Part shown: positions 38,604-48,300 of the stretch, one piece after another
Layout of the letters: each line of letters starts with the position of its first letter
How positions within the stretch are numbered: the first letter of the stretch is position 1
Source: Echinococcus granulosus
Lineage: Eukaryota; Platyhelminthes; Cestoda; Cyclophyllidea; Taeniidae
Direction: 5' to 3'
Length of the DNA: 64,000 bases
Assembly (NCBI RefSeq): GCF_000524195.1
Contig: NW_020170401.1
Location: 282,605 to 346,604, forward strand
The notes under the pieces: model-generated
Told to the model about the DNA's origin: nothing
The model's database searches: none
What the model saw: the letters and a program-made list of their open reading frames with translations, nothing else
Translations under genes and position numbers: made by a program

Positions 38604-38640
38604 GGGGGGGGGGGGACGGAGGGAGGGAAGGGGACGAAGG
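38604..38640 (+). repeat. G12 homopolymer with G-quadruplex-type runs
   Basis: Twelve G at 38604-38615 are followed by GGG, GGG, GGGG and GGG separated by one to five bases, which fits the usual G-quadruplex pattern. The surrounding 38.3-38.9 kb is richer in CpG than its flanks (CGCGGCGGCAGTGGCGTCGA at about 38380), as expected of an open or promoter-like region upstream of robo. A 134-codon minus-strand frame (38419-38823) is low-complexity Ser/Pro and is not called. Confidence 0.6.
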
Positions 38641-40725
38641 GCAAAATGACGGAGAATCGGACTCTCTGTGATAAATTAACGCCCCATCCGAGACGAAGGA
38701 AAAGGAGGACGAGAGTGCTGAATTTACCGCACGAACAGCTGCTTTCGGAAAGCGCCAGACTGTGGGAGATCGATCACTTTGATGTCTGATCCTTCGACTT
38801 TTTTTTCGTTCCTTCCTCTGCAAAAAAGTACGACTTTCTACGCGTTTGTGTGCGTGTGTATGTGAAGCTCAATTGAAGCGTTAGAGATGAGCACAATCTA
38901 CACCCCCATAATGTCGCAGTAGCCTAAGCAGGTCACATATAATCACGGCGGAAAACGGATTTGCGTAACTTCAAATTGAATTCACCGAAAGTACGGCGAA
39001 ATTAATTGAAACTTTAAAGATTAATTTCAGTATTAGAGTCGAGAGACGATGCCGTGGAGGAGAGGAAGGAAAAAGAGTAGGTAATTACAGACTTTTGGTG
39101 TTTGTGTGGACTTCAAAATCACCTGTCCCCTTGAGTACAATTAGTAAGATAGCGGAGAGGAGAGGGGATGGGCACGATTAGTCGCATAAGCGGATGCTGT
39201 CTCAATTTTTCCACTTCAACAGATGCAGACCGCAGGGGCAAACATCCGCACTAAGACATCTTTCCTCGTTGGGGAACGAATACTTGAGCATGAAAGGTCC
39301 TACAAAAGTTGATTGGTGTACAAAATACGCTTACTGTAGAATAGCATCCCGCCTTTGGAAATAGTTGGCAGTCCACAGCTAGGAAATGAAGAGTGTACTC
39401 TATTAAAGTCTATGAGGTATGTGGCAGTAGTCTTCTCAGCATGGGAGAAAGTCATCGTTCAGTGTTAGAACTGATTGAAAGAACCCGACTACTCAAGTGA
39501 TGGATGATTAAGGGGGTGCATACAATGAGAGCACGAAGTATGGTGTAGAAAACGAGACAGGACCGCTTTTGGACATCCATGCCATCTCCTATGATTCAGT
39601 CCTCACAAGAACAGCACGCCACTATCAGTTTAAGATAGTTGGTTTCACCAAAGTGGTTGTGATCTTAAGGCAATGTAGTAAACATATGATTACGATCTCG
39701 GTTTGAGGATGATTACATTTTTCTTAACAAATGGTATGTTGTGTTGAGAAGTCGAAAGACCTCTCCATGGGCAGCCACTTTTGCTCTGAGACCCAGTCAG
39801 CAAATTTGTTTATCATACATAAGCCAATTGCTGCCACAAAATGTCGCCCGGGCAGAAACGAGCATTGAGGCTGGCATTTCAATTAGTGCTGCTGTGTGCA
39901 AAAGCAACCGTGAACTCCCCAGTGGTATTGCGGGATTAAACCACTTGAAAGAAGGAGAGCGGTAGAGGCTAAAACATTCCCTCATTTTCTGACAATGCCA
40001 GCAAAATATCATGTCAAATCTACACGGCTTCATTAAAGCCTTCAATGGAGCAAAAAGGTGTTATGCAAATGTCATGCAGTCGATGAAAAGTAGACGATTG
40101 CTACGTGGACAGACAAAAAACAGCTTTATCGGATGTCCTGTGACCGGACGAGGAGGAAGCGGTCGGATTATACCTGCTAATCCACACAAATGACATTAAA
40201 GGGGTGTCGGAAGACAACAGAAAGCTTGAAAATGTGTGCCGATGAGTAGCAGTAGGAAGGGTGATAGTTGCTATGGTGATGTGATTTGCTTATACGAGGC
40301 CACAAGTTACATGCCAATCATGTCTATACGCCTTGACAAGTGTTGCTAGAGGCCAAAGGCGCACACTTGTGAACAGGTGCTGTTAGGCTGTTTATGGAAC
40401 ATGAAAGCAACACAGGCGTGCACCCGGAACTGACTCATTATTTTTTTCATCTAACTCAATAAAAGGAAAGAACAATTTTGATACATAAAGAACAAAGGCG
40501 TATAAAATAATTCCATTTCTAAGTATCCAAACCACCAAACTCACCAGGTGCAAAGGCTTAAAGTCCACACGAGAGAGTGAATGATTGACGATGAATGACT
40601 GATGCCAAGTCCCAGTAAAGAATAAGACGGTGGAAGGATGTGTGCAGGTGAAACGGTTTTGAAGGAATTGGCAATGTTGTCCGGTGCGTTTGAACAGACT
40701 GATCATCAGCACGCGTGGCGAATGA

Positions 40726-40773
40726 CCAATCAGATGCCAGAGCTGTTTGTGGCCAATGGGAGAATAGACCAAT
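40726..40773. promoter_or_regulatory. Cluster of three CCAAT boxes, possible promoter
   Basis: CCAAT occurs at 40726-40730, 40753-40757 and 40769-40773. The first and third sit in the same octamer GACCAATC followed by AG. Close-set CCAAT boxes are typical of NF-Y-bound promoters and work in either orientation. The cluster lies about 5.3 kb upstream of the robo coding exon and just before the plus-strand open frame at 40999-41331, so it could serve either side. No TATA box or initiator was found with certainty. Confidence 0.35.
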
Positions 40774-40998
40774 CAGCAAGGCAGGGAATATTACTGGTTA
40801 TTTGATGGATGCTCTAAGGCTAGGACTTTAGTGACGCTTCCCACGCTGTCAATGCTATCTTGTTTCTGTCATTGACATGTGCGCGTGTGCATGGGAGTGC
40901 AATTTATTGAATTGGCTATCCCAGGAACCATAGATATATGCCCATCTTAAACGCTCCCATTAGTGGTAAATGGGACTGCTGTGGGCGTCAAACAGTAG

Positions 40999-41331
40999 TG
41001 GTATCCTGAGTCCAGTTTCATACCCTCGAGAAGGGTGGAAAGTTTGGAGAAACGTGTAGTGCAGAACTCCGCAAATAATCAAAACTGTCTGGAGAGATCA
41101 AAGTCTGTATCCTCCTTGGTTACCGATGGCATACAAAATCGAAGTTTAGCACAAATTTTCAAACAGGGCCATACTTCAAGTAGGCCTTCGAGTGTTGCAC
41201 ATCAGTATCTGGAATGCAGCCCCACCAACATTTGGAAATGGTTAGAAAATGGCTGTCCTGGCATGTTGGAGGATGTAGACCTCCATCTAGCTCAAAATGA
41301 ACCAAAAATGGACATAACTGCGCTTCATTGA
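40999..41331 (+). CDS. Unrecognised open frame, possible first exon of a plus-strand gene
   Basis: The frame is open from just after a TAG at 40996-40998 to a TGA at 41329-41331, about 110 codons. It has no ATG near its left end, so a start upstream by splicing, or no coding at all, must be considered. The peptide is hydrophilic, rich in Ser, Asn and Gln, with no membrane segment and a fairly even composition, unlike most chance frames around it. I do not recognise a domain. Its position about 230 bp after three CCAAT boxes is the main reason to list it. It could equally be chance. Confidence 0.2.
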   Translation, partial: WYPESSFIPSRRVESLEKRVVQNSANNQNCLERSKSVSSLVTDGIQNRSLAQIFKQGHTSSRPSSVAHQYLECSPTNIWKWLENGCPGMLEDVDLHLAQNEPKMDITALH

Positions 41332-41741
41332 GACACTTGTATGTGTATTACACAGGTATCAAGGCCAACAGATTCTCAAAGGACGACTGACTACCACAGC
41401 CTCAACATTCTAAACTCAACGAGTTCTCTCACACACATGTATGGCGATGGCAGCGAGCAAATTAGATGAAAGCAAATTGATTGTTCCCTAAGGAGTGTAA
41501 CCTATTTCATTCATGTTTTTTTTCTCATATTTCCTACCAAAATTTTTTTTTAATTGGTTCCATTGGCGAACAAATCGACCTGTAGAATCTCGAAAAACAA
41601 GTTTCGTTATGCCATGGAGACCCAAATCGGGAGTTTCGTGGGAGGGTGAGTAAGTGGGGGGCGCATCGAAACATGAGTCACGCGATCCTCCCGCCCTCCT
41701 GTCTCAATGTGGTAGTGATATACTCCATATTTAGTGGTGGC

Positions 41742-41753
41742 GGGGGGGGGGGG
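41742..41753 (+). repeat. Homopolymer of twelve G
   Basis: Twelve G in a row, about 70 bp before the candidate exon acceptor at 41823. Length is likely variable. Confidence 0.9.
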
Positions 41754-41824
41754 AGAAGCATGCAGTGAAGAGCATTCATCTTGTCATTTCCCTCCCCTCC
41801 TTCCTTACGCTATTTCTATTTCAG

Positions 41825-41919
41825 CACCACCAGCCTGGCCCACCGACTTCCGACGCTATCGCCAAGTTTCACACACACATAGGCATCAAAACACCATCGA
41901 AACCACCATTTGCGGACAG
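41825..41919 (+). CDS. Candidate internal exon, unknown product
   Basis: A long pyrimidine tract (41788-41822) ends in CTATTTCAG, a textbook 3' splice site with AG at 41823-41824. The frame then runs 31 codons plus two bases to CAG|GTACAC, with the donor GT at 41920-41921. The encoded peptide (about HHQPGPPTSDAIAKF onward, ending PPFADR) is basic and proline-rich and looks less random than its surroundings. Upstream, a strong donor-like GTGAGTAAG stands at 41646, so an exon could also end there. Nothing identifies the product. Confidence 0.27.
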
Positions 41920-41984
41920 GTACACAAGGCGTGAGAGACTCCCTTCGCCGTGGAAAGTGGCGGTGGTGTTAGGTGTTGAGTGTG

Positions 41985-42008
41985 AATGTGTGTGCGTGTG
42001 TGTGTGTA
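41985..42008 (+). repeat. GT-rich dinucleotide tract
   Basis: Imperfect GT/GTGC repeat. Similar short GT tracts occur near 16625-16642, 36808-36825 and 38845-38862, and an AC tract near 49543-49560. Confidence 0.8.
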
Positions 42009-42199
42009 CCCCTAATGAAGAGCTATTAACCGTGCCTACCTGTTGCATCAAAAAGTTTGGGGATTTAGCGCATGAACCCATTTGAACTCCAAAGATGTGA
42101 AATTAATGATTAATCAACTAAAAGCCTAACAGAAAAGTAGTTATCCTAGCTGCACATTTAACTACACAGATTACTTTGTCTCAGTAGGTTCCGCTTTCC

Positions 42200-43640
42200 A
42201 TCTTAGTGGCGCGGCGTTCTGCTCATGCCACACTTTCCACAGCTGTCCAGAAAAGCACAGCTTATAACGTGTTCACACTCACTTTCACTACACCCTTGAA
42301 TTTAGAAGCTTTGGGTTTGCAGCATGGAACGGGATGGGGAGGCAGATGAGTGATTGTCGGCACTGACAATAGAAATGCTGCGATAGCAAATTGTCGACAC
42401 TAATGAGCAGGTTTGAACATGATCGTAACAGAATCAAACCAGGAAAGTTAAAGTTTGATCGGACGAACTGCACTTCGTGATGTGGATAGACAAGCGTTGC
42501 CGAAGAATCAAAGTCCAAATATCTAAATCACTAGTTCATCTGCAGTACCAAAAAAGAACTCTAGCTGACCTTTGAAACTCCAAGTCTCCTTCATTTAAGC
42601 CCACGATATGCTTCTAAATACTGCTTAATGCTAGATTAACATTCAAGGATTTTCAGCGCTCCAGTCCTCCCTCAATTGCCAACTGGCCATTCCGCAAGGA
42701 AATAAGATTTATTATCAACGGGGAGAGTATCTGCGAGGATATGGGCAGGGACAGCAGTCTGTGCCACCAAGACGAAATCGTGGCCTGCCAGCACTGGAGA
42801 ACCCGCATTTTTCAATACACAGCCAAAAGAATGTTACAGCATCATATAATCTTCACCTCCATCTCATTCTCCACCCCTAAGTGTCATTGCGATGGTTCCC
42901 TCGGACAGCTAAACCCAGTCGGTACTTTCAAAACCACCGTATCCCATCCCACTCCTCCATTAATGGAGGATAGATATCAACTCTTCGTGAGGGTGAGACT
43001 AAACTCGGTCCCTTTGCTACCTACATCAGGGGAGAAAGGAATGTCGACTCTGAACTACTCGGTGCTAGACAATGCTCTTTGACGAGTCCATTTCATCCAA
43101 CGACCTATTTTGCTGGACATTTCCACCTTCTACCGAAGGAACCATTTCATCAAGGACTATTTAAAGTGAATTCACACATTGATATTCTGCGTCTATTTCT
43201 CCTCGCTCCGCTCTTCCCATTTCACCTTCACCTCAGCCTCGACCTTGTCATCCACGTAGTTTCCGCTCAACCACTAGGCACGGTGAATAGAGTATTTGTT
43301 CATGTAATTTTACACATCTGGCTGTCGGTAATAAGCACCTCCATAACGAACGTCCACAGATGGTGTAAATGTGGTGTCATTTCAGTGGTTGTTAATTGGT
43401 TTTTTGGGGAACAGAAGGTCGGGATGGTTGCAAAATGAAAGCTTAACTTTAACCCATCTGCAATGAGTCTTTATCAACCGTCCATAGATGTCAATGGCTT
43501 CCTTCTTTTATATAAACGCTTGACAACCAGCCGTAGAAGACATTAGAATATCTGCTTTTATGGTGCGGCTCTCTAGCCTTGTCTGAAGCTGTTACAAACC
43601 ATACCGTTAGAGGAGAAGAATAGCTGCAATGGTCTAAGTA
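42200..43640 (+). repeat. Inverted repeat family C, left arm
   Basis: This arm aligns in reverse complement with 46810-48300. Landmarks in order: CAGCTTATAACGTGTTC, AATTTAGAAGCTTT, a TCTCCTTCATTTAAG stretch, ATTATCAAC, GGATATGG, GCCACCAAGACG, CACTGGAGAACC, the near-identical core 43013-43251, then TCCGCTCAACCA, CGGTGAA, ATAAGCACCT and a TTTATCAAC region. Outside the core the arms differ at roughly three bases in ten by eye. Open frames at 42741-43082 and 43079-43438 lie in the repeat; they share one reading with the other arm near the core, but I recognise no protein. Confidence 0.75.
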
Positions 43641-43659
43641 AGGCCGGAAGCCCCTACCA

Positions 43660-45065
43660 CGAAAGCAGAATTATCGCCAGCAGAGGTTGAGCTTGAGATC
43701 ATTGCACATAGCTGCCAAAAATGTGCGTTTGTATCAAGCAGTATTTCGCACTTTAGAAACCCTAAGTGGTATAGGAATGTACCGAAGGGTTCAGTTCTTG
43801 CATTTTGGTTGACGGTCCACGACATGTCTGCCATCTATTTTTTGTAACTTAGAGATGATCGCGTTACCGTTATATTTAGTACCACAAAAATAGCAGCTCA
43901 TTTTTTGACTTATGCAACTAAAACCTCCGGCTTAACTTGAGCGCACAACGCGCTCCGCAGTGAACAATCTAACCTTTTATTGTCGGACCATCAACAACCT
44001 CTGTTAGGATGGATCGCCAGAAGACTTGATACATCCCGATGTTTTAATGATCATAGAATAACTCATCCAGATGAATGAACGACATGTTATTGGCGATACC
44101 GGTGGAAATAATTCTAACTTCTCGCAACTAATAGCATTGTTTATACTGAATCCATTGGGTAAACCATTGTCATATGGCAATTTGTCAGTGGTCTGTGTCA
44201 AATCCTCTTATTAACAGTCACCATCAGATGTCGAAACCATTGATCAGCGAAATGACTTCAGCTTAATATCTTTGTTGTAGTGTTTAGTTCAAATTATTGC
44301 TTCGCATTTGAAGAAAGTGTGGTAGTAGAACGCGCAGCTGAGAACTGATTTAAAGAGCTCAGATCTAGTGAGACACCTTCCTATTCTTGACGGTGAGGAA
44401 TGCGAGTTTGGCGTGCAGAGGATAAACTTCGTTTATGCAGAGAGAAAGGTAATACCAGCGAATCTAAGCAGGTAGGTACAACTTGTTGTAGGTTGACAGA
44501 TGACGGTGAGTTTGAAAACCGTCCATTTGTTGCCGTCTCCTTTCCCATAAGTTGTTAGAACGCACCGTTGTTGGAATGTTTGTTAACTGATTGACTGGGT
44601 TACGGTAACAAATAAATACTAAATACTAGGCTGAAGAACATGTTAGTGGTCCTTCCCAAACAAATTCACGAAGGTCCCTATAATGAACGTCATTAGAAAC
44701 AACCGGGACTGTAAAATATGCCAATTAGAAGAAAGTCCCAATCCTGCAAGGCATTGTAAGACCTCGTCGCCTTTCCGCAAAATTGACCACTGAAAAGGTT
44801 TGTCCTTTAAGATAAAAGTGGGATAGGAGAGAGATACTGCCTTATCTCACCTCCATTGCCCCTATCTTCACAATGATATTCCTTCCCTCAGACGACCGCA
44901 TAGAAAATGAATAAGCAGTTGGAATATAAGAGCGAGATAAAAACGGCGGTGCCTAGGTTACGGTTTTTCTTTCCGAGACAAAGGCACCAAAAAGGCAGTA
45001 TTCACCAGCTTTTGTCTCTTTGACAAAGAGTCTTGGTGTAACAACCTGGTTATTTGCTACAGCCT
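43660..45065. other. Spacer of inverted repeat C, left part
   Basis: No gene. Near 44338-44479 an open stretch encodes a 47-residue charged peptide in one frame and contains GGTAATA and GGTAGGT donor-like sites, but there is no acceptor or domain to support it. Confidence 0.35.
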
Positions 45066-45069
45066 TCAT

Positions 45070-45900
45070 TTTGGTTTCGCAGGCACTTTAGACACCACCT
45101 TTGTGCTTTCCCCTTGTCGGCGTGACCTCCAGACCATACCAGTAGGCCCTCAGGCCTTTTTGTACGTTGGTAATAACTATTCTGCCCTATTTTTATGTCA
45201 TCTTGCTACTTCAGGGCAGACTTGGGGCGCTACATTGGTTCCAGTAAAAAGCAGACTCGATCCTAAAGGACAATTACCTGAATTCCTCTTCCTGGGTTGC
45301 TAAATCTAACCTAGTGGAAGAAGGGTACATGCTACAGATGGGACAATCTGTGAGGACTCCTAATAGAAGTGTTTAAGATGGCGTAAAACTTCGGAAACTA
45401 CTCCAAACCCATTTTTCCATGGATGCTATTCACAAGTGATGCAAGACTAGACGTTGCCAAGATTCATCTTGAAAGTTTGTTGAGGGTATCCCCTCTACCT
45501 CTCTACTAGCTGAATAAAACACAGGCTGTTGGACAAATAGGTATAACTAGACAGTGCTAAAGTGAGAAAAAACTGGATAGGGAGGAACAGACACAAAACC
45601 TCATCACCACGGGACTATTTAAAGACCTGGCCTTTGCTAAATGACTCTGCTTATGGGTCAGTGTTATTGGGACTATCGATGCCCAATCGAGGTGGCCGTC
45701 GCATACGCCTTCCCTTAAACTTGTTTCCAAATTGGACGAAACTTGAGATGCAGTAAAAAATGTCAGTGATGTCGAGGTTAAAAACCACTTTACGTGATCG
45801 CAAATTTGATGGGTGGCGTGGTTGGTTGGCGGATGTTTTTCCAACATTACCAAATTCGGAGGGTTAACCGAGGGTTGCTTCGAAGGAGGCGGTTAGGAAG
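45070..45900 (+). repeat. Repeat family A, head plus body
   Basis: Begins TTGGTTTCGCAGGCACTTTA, continues through the head (CATACCAGTAGGCCCTCAGG, TTCTGCCCTATTTTTATG) and body (CTTGGGGCGCTACATTGG, GACTCGATCCTAAAGGACA, ATCTGTGAGGACTCC, CTAAATGACTCTGCTTATGG, GTTTCCAAATTGGACGAAAC). No second head is attached. The unit lies in the spacer of inverted repeat C. Confidence 0.78.
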
Positions 45901-46809
45901 ATAGGAGCGGTATGTAAAATGCGTTTATTTTTGCAAAGTAAAACTTACTTTAAGACTTATCAATACAAGGGGTTATTATTATCAGCACAAAGACCACTGT
46001 GAAGTTGCTATGGCGCAGAATCACGTGCTCACCATCAACCGCTTTGATAGTTTACGCCTTTTCTCCACATTTGAACACCTCACTTATGTCCCCTTCGCTA
46101 CACAAAACAACCGCTTTTCTTTCCTTCAATTGAGTTAGCAATAAGAGCAGCGTTATTTGGCTTTAACCTAGTTGTTCTTTGTAGATACCATTTGTTTTAC
46201 TCCTTCTTAAATGGCAAAAGAGGCGGTGAATTGTCAGCGAAGTATTTCCATTCTGTTTTCTTTCCTTTCATTATGCTTTTAGTATGGAAGAAAAAACAGA
46301 GCAAAATTTGTGATAAAATGCACAAATTGAGATATCACATTCTAGCAAAAGCACTTTTGTATTCCATTAAAAAGTCAGATTGTTGACACGAATTTTGGGT
46401 AAAATTCCAATTACTTTCTTGTGCATTTGACTATCACCGAAAGGAAGGCGCCTCATTTTTGAACCCAAAACGCAGGGGTATCTCTTCCCTTATTATCTAC
46501 CTGGTTGATACATTAAACTGAAATTTATTTTCTGAATAAAACTTTTGAAAGCTCGTAATTTAAGTGAGTAAAAGATGCCATTTTCTGAAGCTTGGTGTTG
46601 GTTAGTGCCTGGAGCAGTCGAAAAGTGAATGCCTTCGTATGCCCAATGAAGTGTCCCATCCGTTTCAAATCGTATAAAGCATGAACGAAGAATGAAGAAT
46701 TTTTAACGGACCGAGTACAGAGAGTTTTGTAATGGTCTGGTATATTTTAGCTGCGGACTTAACTCGAGGGTTTATTAGTTTACATACGATGGTGGAGGAT
46801 TCCAATCAT

Positions 46810-48300
46810 TCTTTTTGGGCATTGTTGGTAAATCTATCCTACCGATTCAGTACCCTGTGTTATTAGTGAAGACAGCAGAACATGCACCAGAATGACAAAT
46901 ATTCTGCTGACTTTAGTCGGTGGTTGAAAAGTAATATGTTAGACTGAGGGTCAAATCAGTAAAGGCTCACTACAGACGAGTTAACGTGACGCCTTTCTTT
47001 CTCAATCATCTCAGTTTTGTGTTCTCCAAATGGTCAACTATTACCCAAACGAAGCCACAATCACGTCTTCTGTATTTGTCCATTATGAAGGTGCTTATGT
47101 TACCGGCATGGCGATTTGTGAATTTACGCGAACAAATGCCAATTTCACCGTGTCTACTGGTTGAGCGGAAGCCAGATAGATGACAAGGTCCAGGCTGAAG
47201 TGAAGGTGAAATGGGAAGAGCGGAGAGAGGAGAAATAGACGCAGAATATCAGTGTGTGAATTCACTTTAAATAGTCCTTGATGAAATGGTTCCTTCGGTA
47301 GAAGGTGGAAATGTCCAGCAAAATAGGTCGTTGGATGAAATGGACTCGTCAAAGAGCATTGTCTAGCACCGAGTAGTTCAGAGTCGACATTCCTTTCTCC
47401 CCTGATGTAGGTAGCAAAGAGAAGGGGTGAACACTGACATTGGGACTGAGTGTAGTATTGCCCCCACGAAGGGTTGATATCTATCATCAATGAATGGAGG
47501 AAGTGGAGTGGGGTGGTTTTGAAAGTATCGACTGTGTTCTGCTGTCCGAGGGGACCATCGAAAATGACACTTAGGAGGAAATGGAGGTGGAGATTATGTG
47601 ATGCTGTGACATTCTTTTGACTATGTGTTGAAGACTGCGGGTTCTCCAGTGTTGGCAGGCTACGATTCCGTCTTGGTGGCGTAATTTCCCGACTGTGTCC
47701 ATATCCATCGATACGCTCTGTACGTTGATAGCAAGTCTTCCTTCTTGTTGGCACGGCCTATTAGAAAATCCAAGAGAATCTAGAGTGCTGTACAACCTTG
47801 TCTGCTATTCCACTACCAATCCCCAACTAGAGGCCTTTTGTGGACTTAAGTGAGGAGGAAACCGCACAACTCAGTGAGTGATGTGAATAGTTTCTCTTAT
47901 CAGTTAATTCTCTGTTGGATGTGATTATTTAACCAAGGATTTAGAAGTTTGAATTTCGGTTCTATGCTGCTTATCTGCTTACCTTCAAACTTGCTTGATT
48001 GCTGCAGTTATGATAATACCCAAACTTGCTAACATTTGCACCATAGAGTTGACTTCACCTATCTAAAGTCAGCTCGTCAATATCACCAATTTGTCATCAT
48101 GTCTTTTCCGTTGTTGATTCTGGTCGCCACTCGGCAGTCTTCCCATTCCTTCTCATGATGCTATCCAAAAGCTCCTAGATTCCAGGCTGTGGTGGAAGCA
48201 AGCTGGAAAACGTTATAAGCCGTGCACTTCATATTAGAAGCTTAGTATAACTGTTCACGTGTAGCAAGAGTGTCATGGCCAAGGCTTCGGTCCACAGAGC
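46810..48300 (-). repeat. Inverted repeat family C, right arm
   Basis: Reverse-complement partner of 42200-43640, about 3.2 kb away, with a family A copy in the spacer. The core is 47180-47418. On the minus strand a 219-codon frame (47095-47754) crosses the core; the left arm has the same reading only across and beyond the core. The arms could be two separate insertions of one element in opposite directions, or the long terminal inverted repeats of one element. No integrase, polymerase or transposase frame lies between them. Confidence 0.75.

Larger units (their letters stand above)
35724..40700. other. Region upstream of robo
   Basis: Probably robo 5' UTR exon(s), intron and regulatory DNA. 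Seen here: a pyrimidine tract with CCGCAG at 36844 followed by a donor-like CAG|GTAAGC at 36930 on the plus strand, a GT tract, a possible mariner end at 37305, a minus-strand donor-like GTAAGTAG near 37474, and the CpG/G-rich block at 38.3-38.9 kb. No exon can be fixed. Confidence 0.35.

Noticed and set aside
38419..38823. 134-codon minus-strand frame upstream of robo
   Set aside because: Low-complexity Ser/Pro composition caused by G-rich DNA on the other strand; no motif and no clear splice signals.
40392..40772. 126-codon minus-strand frame
   Set aside because: Overlaps the CCAAT cluster, random-looking composition, no domain.
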